From positions 1-13,194 of the forward strand of contig CALBOC010000098.1 of assembly GCA_937896705.1 (NCBI GenBank): a DNA stretch of 13,194 nt, written 5' to 3'. Shown one piece after another: positions 1 through 6,947 of the stretch. The notes beneath the pieces are model-generated. The model made no database searches and was not told the origin of the DNA. It worked only from the letters and a program-made list of their open reading frames with translations. The position numbers and the translations under genes were made by a program. How positions within the stretch are numbered: position 1 is the stretch's first letter; each line of letters opens with the position of its first letter. The DNA comes from an uncultured Micrococcaceae bacterium (lineage in GTDB: Bacteria > Actinomycetota > Actinomycetes > Actinomycetales > Micrococcaceae).

Positions 1-3
1 GCC

Positions 4-498
4 ATGGCACGATTCATCACCATCACCTTGGAACAGCGAGCGGTCAGCTGCCGAGTACAATTGCTCGACGACCAGGCACCAGCTACTGCGCAGGCCGTGT
101 GGGATGCCCTGCCCGTGACCGGCGATGCAGTGCACGCGAAGTTTGCTCGCAATGAGGTCTATGCTCTGCTGCCACGCATTACGGCAGCGCCCCGACGAGA
201 AAATCCGACCGTGACTCCGATTCCGGGTGATGTGTGCCTGTTCGATTTTGAGCCCTGGGAAATTAGCAATCCGGCATTTGGCTACGAACCAGGGTCCGCG
301 GCCTACGCCGAGCAGGGCGCCACCGACCTGGCGTTGTTTTATGGCCGGAACAACTTGTTGATCAACGGGGACGTCGGTTGGGTTCCCGGCAATGTTTTTG
401 GCGCCATCCTCGAGGGTTTCGAGCCGATGGCGGCGGCCTGTAATGATCTGTGGCGGCATGGCTTTGCGGGCGAACGACTCACCTTCGCCCGCGCTTGA
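4..498 (+). CDS. DUF3830 family protein (cyclophilin-like fold), possibly 5'-incomplete
   Basis: A 164-aa protein I recognise as DUF3830-like, a family of small proteins related to a cyclophilin-like fold and of unproven biochemical role. What is seen: an N-terminal beta-rich stretch (MARFITITLE), a central conserved-looking segment with PGDVCLFDFEP (about residues 73-83) and a C-terminal part rich in Gly and Asn (FYGRNNLLINGDVGWVPGN, about 112-130). There is no signal peptide, membrane segment or metal motif. The ATG lies at the fourth base of the window, so neither its ribosome site nor a start further upstream can be judged; the three bases before it are in frame and open. It converges on the amidase gene with only 4 bp between the stop codons. 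From general knowledge, DUF3830 genes often lie near amidohydrolases and Asp/Glu racemase-type genes, which fits this locus. Family assignment is fairly sure, function unknown. Confidence 0.72.
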   Translation: MARFITITLEQRAVSCRVQLLDDQAPATAQAVWDALPVTGDAVHAKFARNEVYALLPRITAAPRRENPTVTPIPGDVCLFDFEPWEISNPAFGYEPGSAAYAEQGATDLALFYGRNNLLINGDVGWVPGNVFGAILEGFEPMAAACNDLWRHGFAGERLTFARA

Positions 499-502
499 GT
501 TC

Positions 503-1870
503 TCAATCCAGCAGCCACTCCACAAAACGGGCAACAGCCAGTACCAGATCGTCGGAATGGCGCGGCCCGATGATTTGTAAGCCCACCGGCAATCCAGCCT
601 GAGTGGTACCAACTGGAATGCTGATGGCCGGTTGCTGGGTGAGATTGAACGGGTAACTCAGGGTGGCCCATTGTGGCCAGCGTTCTAACCCACTGCCCAC
701 CGGTACCTCGTGGCCGGCTTCGAACGCAGGGATCGTCACCGTGGGGGTCAACAACACATTGTGACGCAGATGAAACGCCCCCATCGTGATCCCCAGTTGG
801 GCTGCCACCTCGCGGGCTTGTAAATATTCCACCGCGGTGTGCCGTTCGCCCTGATCCCACAGCTGGCCCAGCCCAGGTTCTACGGTCTGTCTGGCCCCGG
901 GCAGCGTGTTGAGCAGAGCAGCAGCCCCGCTGGACCACAGCACCTCGAACGCCTCCAGCGGATCGGTGAAGCCGGGGTCTTCTGCGGTGACCTTCAGCCC
1001 GGCCTCATCGACCCGTGCGACCACTGCCTCAACAATCTGGGCGACTTCAGGATCAACCGAGGCAAATCCCAGATCGCGAGAATAGGCGACGTGCAAGCCG
1101 GCCACCTCCCGGTTGAACTCACCGCGGTAGGTGCTCAGCGGGGGAGCCAGTGCGGTGGGATCCCGATAATCCGGTAACGACAGAATATCCATCAGCAGTG
1201 CGGCGTCTTCAACGCTGCGCGTCATCGGTCCAGCATGGGCTAGCGGACCAAACGGGCTGGCCGGAAACATCGGGACTCGACCGTGGGTGGGTTTAAACCC
1301 GACGATGCCACAAAACGCTGCCGGAATCCGGATACTTCCGCCCCCGTCGGTGCCAATTGCACACGGGCCCATACCTGCTGCCACAGCAGCCGCGGCCCCG
1401 CCAGAGGATCCCCCGGGAGTCAATTGGGGGTCGAGGGGATGACGGGTAACGCCGGTCAGTAGGCTGTCTGTTACGGCCTTCCAGGCGAGCTCGGGTGTGG
1501 TGGTTTTCCCCACCAACACCATTCCGTCGGAACGCAACCGTGCCACGGCCGGCGAGTCCACGTCCCATGCTTGCTCCGGGTCGACTGCCCGGGAGCCGCG
1601 CAGCGTAGGCCAGCCAGCGGTCAGGAAGACATCTTTAATAGAGATCGGCACACCATCGAGCAGCCCTTGAGGATACCCCGCATGCCAGCGAGCCTCAGCG
1701 GCCCTGGCCTGCTGCAGAGCGGCAGCAGGATCCACCAAACAATACGCACCCAGTTGCCCGTCGACTTGGTTGATGCGCTCCAACACCGCGGAGGTTGCCT
1801 CGACCGGGGACAGTTCGCGAGTCGCGTAGGCAGCAACCAATTGGGTGGCGGTCATCTCCGTAGGATTCAT
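503..1870 (-). CDS. Amidase-signature (AS) family amidohydrolase
   Basis: A 455-aa cytoplasmic hydrolase of the amidase signature family, which cleaves carboxamide C-N bonds using a Ser-cisSer-Lys triad. All three residues are visible: Lys79 (PISIKD), cis-Ser155 in PGGSSGG, and nucleophile Ser179 in GTDGGGSIR. The 24-residue gap between the two serines matches the family. The segment AAFCGIVGFKPTHGRVP (184-200) completes the signature. Length is normal and no signal peptide is seen. The ATG is preceded by GGGAG at a 5-nt distance on the minus strand. The family covers GatA-like, indole-acetamide, aryl-amide and imide-related amidases; no GatB or GatC gene lies nearby, so a catabolic amidase is more likely than the Glu-tRNA amidotransferase subunit. 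It is divergent from the paired isomerase-like genes, and possible operators lie over its promoter. Family call is firm; substrate unknown. Confidence 0.92.
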   Translation of the reverse strand: MNPTEMTATQLVAAYATRELSPVEATSAVLERINQVDGQLGAYCLVDPAAALQQARAAEARWHAGYPQGLLDGVPISIKDVFLTAGWPTLRGSRAVDPEQAWDVDSPAVARLRSDGMVLVGKTTTPELAWKAVTDSLLTGVTRHPLDPQLTPGGSSGGAAAAVAAGMGPCAIGTDGGGSIRIPAAFCGIVGFKPTHGRVPMFPASPFGPLAHAGPMTRSVEDAALLMDILSLPDYRDPTALAPPLSTYRGEFNREVAGLHVAYSRDLGFASVDPEVAQIVEAVVARVDEAGLKVTAEDPGFTDPLEAFEVLWSSGAAALLNTLPGARQTVEPGLGQLWDQGERHTAVEYLQAREVAAQLGITMGAFHLRHNVLLTPTVTIPAFEAGHEVPVGSGLERWPQWATLSYPFNLTQQPAISIPVGTTQAGLPVGLQIIGPRHSDDLVLAVARFVEWLLD

Positions 1871-1938
1871 TGTCGCTCCCGCTCATGGATGCTCAGGGTG
1901 TCAGGCCTCTGGAACCGCAGTTGAACACAGCCACGTTA

Positions 1939-1976
1939 TGTTGTCAACGTATAATCGGCGCTTGGTATTGTCAATC
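1939..1976. promoter_or_regulatory. Paired palindromic operator candidates in a divergent promoter
   Basis: Two 9-bp odd palindromes, GTTGTCAAC (1940-1948) and ATTGTCAAT (1967-1975), share the core TTGTCAA. Their centres are 27 bp apart in the region between the divergent amidase and isomerase genes. They overlap a minus-strand promoter candidate. The repetition and symmetry are directly seen. Binding by a GntR- or similar type regulator is inference, and no regulator gene is present in the window. Confidence 0.45.
1946..1974 (-). promoter_or_regulatory. Promoter candidate for the amidase gene
   Basis: On the minus strand a perfect TTGACA (1969-1974) is followed after 17 bp by TACGTT (1946-1951), which fits the actinobacterial TAnnnT -10 pattern. 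Transcription would begin near 1939, leaving a leader of about 70 nt before the amidase ATG. The -35 box lies inside one of the two palindromes and the -10 box overlaps the other, an arrangement expected for repression. Confidence 0.5.
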
Positions 1977-2051
1977 ACTTTCCGACTTGAGACCATAGTG
2001 TGAAGGCCCCTTAGGGGTGATGCTGTCCTGTGACTAAAGGGAGGCTCGGAG

Positions 2052-2831
2052 GTGGACCTGACTGATATCGAATTCGACGGTCCACTGGCCCAGCGCGGCA
2101 TTGGGATCATCGCCCCCTTCGACCTTGCCCTAGAACGAGAGCTGTGGCGGTGGGCGCCGCTGGATGTCAGCCTGCACTTGGCGCGAACCCCGTATGAAGA
2201 TCTCTCCGTCAGTCTGGCCATGGCCGACCTTGTCTCGCGACCACAGGTTGTGCAAACGGCCACCCGAGATGTGCTCGCGGTCGACCCCGAAGTGGTGGCC
2301 TATTTATGCACTTCGGGCAGCTTCATTCACGGAGTAGCCGGCGAAGCAGCGTTGCGTCAGGCGATGCTTGATGCAGGCGCTCCCGCTGCGGTGACCACCT
2401 CCGGAGCCCTGGCCGAAGCGGTCCGGGAGCTTGAGCTCACCCGGATATCGGTCATCACCCCCTACGATGAGCCCCTCACCGAACGCCTGATTGCCTTCCT
2501 CAATGAACTCGGCGTGACCGTCACCAGCTCCGAATACTTGGGCCTAGGCGGCGGTATTTGGCGAGTCAATTATCGCACCGTGGTCGACCTCATTTTGAAA
2601 GCCGAGGACCCAAGTGCAGAAGCAGTCTTCGTATCCTGTACCAACCTGCCCACCTATGACATCATCGCCCCGCTAGAACGCCAGCTCGGCAAACCGGTAC
2701 TCACCGCCAACCAGCTCACCGTGTGGGCTTGTTTAGGCCACCTGGGGCTGCCCATGGTGGGGCCAGGTCGCTGGCTTCGAGGAGTCTTCGAGGAGCAAAA
2801 TAGCTATGACGCCCAATCCCATGACCTCTGA
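2052..2831 (+). CDS. Maleate isomerase / arylmalonate decarboxylase-like protein (Asp/Glu racemase superfamily), two-cysteine member
   Basis: A 259-aa enzyme of the superfamily containing maleate cis-trans isomerase, arylmalonate decarboxylase, Asp/Glu racemase and the ectoine-cluster protein EutA. Two symmetric half-domains each carry a cysteine: Cys86 in YLCTSGSF and Cys196 in VSCTNLPT. Maleate isomerases use such a pair, one as nucleophile, whereas arylmalonate decarboxylase keeps only the C-terminal one, so a two-cysteine cis-trans isomerase or racemase chemistry is favoured. The conserved GKPVLTANQ stretch is at 213-221. The start is GTG, with AAGGGAGG (2037-2044) and a 7-nt spacer, which supports this choice. 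The stop lies inside the next gene, a paralogue, so the two are translationally coupled. Divergent from an amidase. Cofactor-independent and cytoplasmic by family knowledge; exact substrate (maleate, a substituted maleate, malonate or hydantoin-derived acid) is not known. Confidence 0.82.
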   Translation: MDLTDIEFDGPLAQRGIGIIAPFDLALERELWRWAPLDVSLHLARTPYEDLSVSLAMADLVSRPQVVQTATRDVLAVDPEVVAYLCTSGSFIHGVAGEAALRQAMLDAGAPAAVTTSGALAEAVRELELTRISVITPYDEPLTERLIAFLNELGVTVTSSEYLGLGGGIWRVNYRTVVDLILKAEDPSAEAVFVSCTNLPTYDIIAPLERQLGKPVLTANQLTVWACLGHLGLPMVGPGRWLRGVFEEQNSYDAQSHDL

Positions 2832-3534
2832 TCCGACCGTTGGCATCATCTACCCGGATCACGCAGCGGAAGACGACTACCAGATAGCAGGCGACTGGTT
2901 GCAGATACACCTGCCCGTCGCGCACATCTACGGTACCGACCTGCATGCCGTGCCTGAGCTGATAGACCTGGGCCGTGCCGATCGACTCGCCGAAGCAGCC
3001 GCTCGCCTTGCCGCGCAGCACCCCGAAGCAGTGATGTGGGCCTGCACCTCGGCAAGTTTTGTCTACGGTCTGGATGGGGCCCGCCAACAGGCCGACCAGC
3101 TTGCTACAGCCGCCGGGGTGCCCGCGGCAAGTACCTCCCAAGCCTTTATTGCGGCACTCGAGACGCTGCAGATAAAGAAGGTGGCCATCGCCGCCAGCTA
3201 TCCGCAAGAGGTTGCCACGTTATTTGTGGACTACCTGGCGGGGCACGACATTGAGACCACCGCGATGGTCAGCGCCGGGATTGACACGGCGGCAGCCGTT
3301 GCGGAGCTCACCCCAGCAGACGTGTTCGACCTCGCCGTGCGGCATAACGATCCGACCGCGGATGCATTACTCATTCCTGACACCGCGATGCGAACCGTCC
3401 AAGTGCTCTCCGAACTGGAAACTCGCGTGGGCAAACCGGTGCTGACCGCCAATCAAGTGACCATTTGGTACGGGTTGCAACTGGCCGGTGTGGTGCGAAC
3501 GGATGCCCGGTTGGGCACCCTGTTTACCGTCTAA
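2806..3534 (+). CDS. Second Asp/Glu racemase superfamily paralogue lacking the C-terminal cysteine
   Basis: A 242-aa paralogue of the preceding gene, alignable along its length. Cys80 in WACTSASF matches the N-terminal catalytic position. At the C-terminal position, where the partner has SCTN, this protein has PDTA (Asp192). GKPVLTANQ is again present (209-217). It therefore keeps half of the usual cysteine pair, on the opposite side from arylmalonate decarboxylase. It could be an enzyme with different chemistry, a regulatory partner, or one half of a heteromer with its neighbour. The ATG at 2806 has AGGAG (2791-2795) 10 nt upstream inside the previous gene and overlaps that gene by 26 bp. 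A second ATG at 2821 has no ribosome site and is less likely. No signal peptide. Superfamily call firm; activity unknown. Confidence 0.78.
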   Translation: MTPNPMTSDPTVGIIYPDHAAEDDYQIAGDWLQIHLPVAHIYGTDLHAVPELIDLGRADRLAEAAARLAAQHPEAVMWACTSASFVYGLDGARQQADQLATAAGVPAASTSQAFIAALETLQIKKVAIAASYPQEVATLFVDYLAGHDIETTAMVSAGIDTAAAVAELTPADVFDLAVRHNDPTADALLIPDTAMRTVQVLSELETRVGKPVLTANQVTIWYGLQLAGVVRTDARLGTLFTV

Positions 3535-3621
3535 GGGACGGCTCAAAAAGCCTGGGCCGAAGGGTCCGCAAACCAGTAACGTGCACGCTCTGGCGCGTCG
3601 GATTTTCCGGGAAGTGATGCC

Positions 3622-3627
3622 TTGACA
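3622..3627 (+). promoter_or_regulatory. Possible -35 element upstream of the alcohol dehydrogenase
   Basis: The 160-bp gap before the dehydrogenase gene contains a perfect TTGACA at 3622-3627. No convincing TAnnnT box lies 16-18 bp downstream (TAGCCA at 3651 is too far), so this is only a hint that the dehydrogenase has its own promoter. The rest of the gap shows no clear terminator or conserved element. Confidence 0.22.
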
Positions 3628-3697
3628 CGCAGAAACCAGAAGTGTGAGCCTAGCCACAGAATCAACAACCCCATGAGCTACCCATTGAGGTGATGTG

Positions 3698-4846
3698 GTG
3701 CGAGCAATGGTGTACCGCGGCCCGTATAAGATCCGGGTCGAAGAGAAACAACTGCCCTCTATTGAACACCCCAACGACGCCATCATCAAAGTGACCAAAG
3801 CGGCGGTGTGCGGTTCCGACCTCCACCTCTATCACGGGATGATGCCAGATACCCGCGTCGGGATGACCTTTGGGCACGAATTCGTCGGTGTGGTCCACGA
3901 AGTTGGCGCCTCGGTGCGGTCACTCAAAGTCGGTGACCGCGTCATGGTTCCGGCCAATATTTCTTGCGGGTCCTGTTTCTATTGCGCTCGCGGACTGTAC
4001 TCGAACTGCCACAACGTCAACGCCAACGCGACCGCCGCGGGTGCGCTATATGGTTATTCCCATACGGCCGGAGGCTACGATGGCGGCCAAGCCGAATACG
4101 TCCGGGTGCCCTTTGCTGACGTGGGACCCAGCATCATCCCCGAATGGTTAGACGATGAAGACGCGCTGATGATGACCGATGCGCTGGCCACCGGCTACTT
4201 TGGCGCCCAACTAGGCGAAATCACCGAAGGCGATACCGTGGTGGTCTTCGGCGCCGGACCGGTCGGGCTCTTTGCGGCAAAATCCGCCTGGTTTATGGGA
4301 GCCGGGCGGGTGATCGTGATTGATCACCTGAACTATCGGCTCGAAAAAGCCCGCACCTTCGCGCATGCCGAAACCTATAACTTCGTTGAGATCGATGACA
4401 TCGTGGTGCACCTGAAGCGCGCCACGGATTATTTTGGTGCCGATGTCGCCATCGATGCCGTTGGGGCAGAAGCCGACGGCAACTTACTCCAGCATGTGGC
4501 CGCTGCCAAGCTGAAACTACAGGGTGGCTCGCCGGTCGCGTTGAACTGGGCGATCGACTCGGTCCGCAAAGGTGGCGTCATCTCGGTGATGGGCGCCTAC
4601 GGCCCGATCTACAGCGCCATTAAATTCGGAGACGCGATGAATAAGGGCCTGACACTGCGGATGAATCAGGCACCGATGAAGCGCCAATGGCCCCGGTTGT
4701 TAGAGCACATCAAGGCTGGGTATCTCAAACCCAATGAGATCGTCACGCACCGTTTCCCGCTGGAGGACATCGCCGAGGCCTATCACGTCTTCTCCGCGAA
4801 ACTCGACGGTTGTATTAAACCGGTCATCTTGGTTGGCGATCAGTGA
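3698..4846 (+). CDS. Zinc-dependent alcohol dehydrogenase, formaldehyde dehydrogenase-like MDR family
   Basis: A 382-aa cytoplasmic medium-chain dehydrogenase that oxidises an alcohol or aldehyde adduct with NAD(P). Residues, numbered from the GTG at 3698: catalytic-zinc ligands Cys38 (VCGSD) and His60-Glu61 (GHEF); structural-zinc cysteines 90, 93, 96 and 104 in the CGSCFYC...C pattern; Rossmann loop GAGPVG (185-190) and an acidic end of strand, ID, near 208-209. The long insert and the LNWAID stretch (282-287) resemble the glutathione-independent formaldehyde dehydrogenase-like branch. Three start codons compete: GTG 3695, GTG 3698 and ATG 3707. The 3698 start is chosen because GAGG (3687-3690) lies 7 nt before it and the protein then begins MRAMVYRG, typical of the family. 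The next gene follows after 15 bp, so they form an operon. Substrate not predictable. Confidence 0.88.
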   Translation: MRAMVYRGPYKIRVEEKQLPSIEHPNDAIIKVTKAAVCGSDLHLYHGMMPDTRVGMTFGHEFVGVVHEVGASVRSLKVGDRVMVPANISCGSCFYCARGLYSNCHNVNANATAAGALYGYSHTAGGYDGGQAEYVRVPFADVGPSIIPEWLDDEDALMMTDALATGYFGAQLGEITEGDTVVVFGAGPVGLFAAKSAWFMGAGRVIVIDHLNYRLEKARTFAHAETYNFVEIDDIVVHLKRATDYFGADVAIDAVGAEADGNLLQHVAAAKLKLQGGSPVALNWAIDSVRKGGVISVMGAYGPIYSAIKFGDAMNKGLTLRMNQAPMKRQWPRLLEHIKAGYLKPNEIVTHRFPLEDIAEAYHVFSAKLDGCIKPVILVGDQ

Positions 4847-4861
4847 CAGTAGGAGTAGAGC

Positions 4862-5437
4862 ATGCCGTATACCCCACATAAACCCCAACCCCCTGAGACC
4901 CCCGAGCAGTTGCGCGCCCGCATCCCCGGCTGGGGTGTCGATCTGGACCCCAAAGATCGACCATCGGTGCCACGCGAGCGGTTCGACCCGGATGCCACGG
5001 GAGCGCACTGGGAATTCCCCGAACGACAGCCCGAGACCGTTCCGCGTGAACGCTCGGTTGAACACCAATTCCTCACCCCGGTCTTTGGCACCTCAGCGCC
5101 ACTGAAATGGTGCTCGGGACGGATCCGCCGAATGGCCTATCGTCTCGGGGAGGATCGCGCTGCTCGCTGGCTCATCTTGCTTGGCGCCGACCGAGTCGAC
5201 GCGTGGGAAAATCACCTGGCCTCGTTTATGACCCTGCGCCCGGACAACCCGGTGACCCAGACCGGTGTGATCAGCGAGTTCAGCCATCATGGAGTTTCCT
5301 CGAGGGCCGGCCAGCAGCGTGCTGATGTGCGCCACCACTGGATGGACCCGATCATCGTCGCGGGCCCCTGGGTAGTGGGCGCGGGAGCTGCCGTGGCGCT
5401 GGGTCTCAAAGCTGCTGCGCGCTTCCGGGATCGATGA
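4862..5437 (+). CDS. Conserved-looking small protein of unknown function with a C-terminal membrane segment
   Basis: A 191-aa protein not assigned to a named domain. Residues 1-65 are rich in Pro and charged residues (DPKDRPSVPRERFDPD, 29-44; GAHWEFPERQP, 47-57) and are probably extended. A middle part (about 67-127) contains LTPVFGT and the helical segment RAARWLILLGADRVDAWE. Residues about 163-184 form one hydrophobic helix (IIVAGPWVVGAGAAVALGL), followed by a basic tail, suggesting a C-terminal anchor with the bulk in the cytoplasm. AGGAG (4851-4855) lies 6 nt before the ATG, and the gene begins 15 bp after the dehydrogenase stop. I recall similar small proteins following this type of dehydrogenase in other bacteria, which suggests a linked role, perhaps placing the enzyme at the membrane; that is inference. 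It converges on the P450 gene with 36 bp between. Confidence 0.75.
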   Translation: MPYTPHKPQPPETPEQLRARIPGWGVDLDPKDRPSVPRERFDPDATGAHWEFPERQPETVPRERSVEHQFLTPVFGTSAPLKWCSGRIRRMAYRLGEDRAARWLILLGADRVDAWENHLASFMTLRPDNPVTQTGVISEFSHHGVSSRAGQQRADVRHHWMDPIIVAGPWVVGAGAAVALGLKAAARFRDR

Positions 5438-5473
5438 GAGATCGGGACAGGAGGCGGCATCCAACGTTGCGCT

Positions 5474-6829
5474 TTATCGGCGCGTTGCTGCAAAACGTGA
5501 GGAAAACGGGCTGAGCGTTCCCGGCAGGTTCTCCAAGTCCAACGGTTCTGAGACGTTTTTGGTGGAGTTGGCCGGCGTGAACTCGTGATGCTGCAGCAGT
5601 TCGCCCAGCACCGCAGAAGCCGTGAGTAATACGACGTTGCGTCCCGGGCAGAAGCCCGGGCCTCCACTAAAGGGCACCAGTGGCCAGTCTGAGTCGTCTC
5701 GGTTTTCCAGCCACAACTGCGGACTAAATCGATGCGCTTCGGAAAGCGTCTCGTCGTCTCGGTGGAAGAATGGCGCAAAAATGACGATTGAGGTGCCTTC
5801 CTGCAATGTGCCGTTCTGCCAGGTTGTCGGTTGGCGGGTTTCGCGCAGGATCAACGGGGTGGTGGGCCACAGTCGTAACGATTCCAACATGACGGCACGT
5901 AACTGCGGCATGTCCGGGAAACGCTCTTGAGTTTCAGCACGCGCCGCTGCGGTGGCTTCTGGAGCTACCGACAGTAAACTCAAGGCGCGAAATGCTGCCC
6001 ACGAGCCAGCATCGAAGGCGAACATCCACTGTGGAATTTGTTGTTCGGGCACGGTCTTATCGGTGCTGGCCGTCTGGGCCGCCATCGCAGCCAGGCTGCC
6101 GGGTTCGGCGCGGTCTAAGTAGCCCCTGAGGGTGGTGAGGAAGCGTTCGCGCTGCGTGCGGTTTTTGGGCACAAGATACGAAACATTGCCTCGCGCCCGC
6201 AGTGCATTGAGGTCAGTGGTGACTTGTTCATCATCACGGGCCGAATCACCTAGGGTAATGCGTCGGACGATACGCCACCACATCCGGCTGAATGCTTCCC
6301 ACTCTAAGATTTGGGTGAAGTCAAGATGTCCGCGCAGGGCATCAACCTCTTCCCGGATTGCTCGCGTCATGGCATCGGCGTGCGAGTGCACCGTCTTGCC
6401 GGCCTCGAGTGCCTCTTCATTGAATGGGCGGCGAGCCTGGCGTTGCTCGGGGTTGGAGACCAGCACGCCGGATGGTTGGAAGTGATTCAGCGCGCCGCGT
6501 TTTTCCATACTTGCCGGACTGAACGGTTCAGGAGTGTTATTTAGGACCCGATGTACATCATCGGGATCTAACAGCAGGGCGATGCGCCGGCCCGGAAACA
6601 GCTGGAGTTGGACAGGGCCCGGACCATATTTGGCGCGCAGCTTTTTGAGTTCATCGACACCGGCGGTGTCCAGGTCGAGGCGTTCAGCCAGATCAACGGC
6701 CTTGGGTCGACGAATAATCGGGCCTTTGATGACCGGCGAAGCGAGCACACGGGTGAGGACGCGGGCGTGTTCGGTTGGGGTGAGTTGGGGGACAGGATCA
6801 TTGGAATGCTGGTGTGATGTGTCTCTCAT
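5474..6829 (-). CDS. Cytochrome P450 with atypical I-helix
   Basis: A 451-aa soluble heme monooxygenase-type protein. The heme loop FSGGPGFCPG (387-396) has the axial Cys394 and the K-helix ExxR is ESLR (316-319). The I-helix segment FDAGSWAAF (272-280) lacks the acid/alcohol pair (usually D/E-T) that helps deliver protons during oxygen activation, although Ala-Gly survive. There is no membrane anchor and length is usual for a bacterial P450. No ferredoxin or ferredoxin reductase lies nearby, so redox partners must be elsewhere, or the enzyme may use peroxide. The minus-strand ATG has no good Shine-Dalgarno site; TAGCGT sits exactly 6 nt before it, so a leaderless message is likely. Divergent from thioredoxin, convergent with the small membrane protein gene. 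Family certain, substrate unknown. Confidence 0.93.
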   Translation of the reverse strand: MRDTSHQHSNDPVPQLTPTEHARVLTRVLASPVIKGPIIRRPKAVDLAERLDLDTAGVDELKKLRAKYGPGPVQLQLFPGRRIALLLDPDDVHRVLNNTPEPFSPASMEKRGALNHFQPSGVLVSNPEQRQARRPFNEEALEAGKTVHSHADAMTRAIREEVDALRGHLDFTQILEWEAFSRMWWRIVRRITLGDSARDDEQVTTDLNALRARGNVSYLVPKNRTQRERFLTTLRGYLDRAEPGSLAAMAAQTASTDKTVPEQQIPQWMFAFDAGSWAAFRALSLLSVAPEATAAARAETQERFPDMPQLRAVMLESLRLWPTTPLILRETRQPTTWQNGTLQEGTSIVIFAPFFHRDDETLSEAHRFSPQLWLENRDDSDWPLVPFSGGPGFCPGRNVVLLTASAVLGELLQHHEFTPANSTKNVSEPLDLENLPGTLSPFSSRFAATRR

Positions 6830-6835
6830 ATTTCC

Positions 6836-6841
6836 ACGCTA
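6836..6841 (-). promoter_or_regulatory. -10 box of a leaderless P450 promoter
   Basis: On the minus strand TAGCGT (TAnnnT pattern) is followed by 6 nt and then the P450 ATG, so transcription would start at the A of the start codon. A weak -35-like TTCGCC lies 17 bp upstream. No ribosome site is present, which agrees with leaderless initiation. Confidence 0.5.
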
Positions 6842-6912
6842 GTGGTCCGGTGAGTTGGGGCGAAAGGGCTCACATCCGGGCTTGCGTTCGCCTTCGACTG
6901 AGGGACTTCGAC

Positions 6913-6941
6913 TAGGCACCGGGCGGTGGTGCAAGTAGGCT
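6913..6941 (+). promoter_or_regulatory. Leaderless promoter of the thioredoxin gene
   Basis: TAGGCA (6913-6918, four of six to TTGACA), a 17-bp spacer and TAGGCT (6936-6941) are followed by 6 nt and the thioredoxin ATG. The predicted first transcribed base is the A of the start codon. This matches the common TAnnnT leaderless architecture of actinobacteria. Confidence 0.55.
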
Positions 6942-6947
6942 GGCCGC

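Noticed and set aside
339..938. Long open frame of about 199 codons on the minus strand
   Set aside because: It runs across the DUF3830 and amidase genes in another frame, has no recognisable domain, and its composition (Arg, Gly, His, Ser-rich) is that of a shadow of GC-rich coding DNA.
1950..1955. Perfect TATAAT on the plus strand as the -10 box of the isomerase-like genes
   Set aside because: No -35-like hexamer lies at 16-18 bp (TTGAAC is 23 bp away) and the leader would be about 90 nt; it may simply arise from the neighbouring palindrome and AT-rich bases.
2716..3207. Minus-strand open frame of 163 codons opposite the isomerase-like pair
   Set aside because: It lies antisense to two well-supported genes, with no ribosome site or recognisable motif.
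3540..3552. GGCT-CAAAA-AGCC hairpin just after the second isomerase-like gene as a terminator
   Set aside because: The stem is only 4 bp and no T-tract follows.
5462..5487. Imperfect hairpin (CAAC, bulge, GCGC / GCGC, GTTG) at the P450 3' end as a bidirectional terminator
   Set aside because: It overlaps the P450 stop codon, has a 3-nt bulge and no T-run on either side, so a terminator call is not supported.
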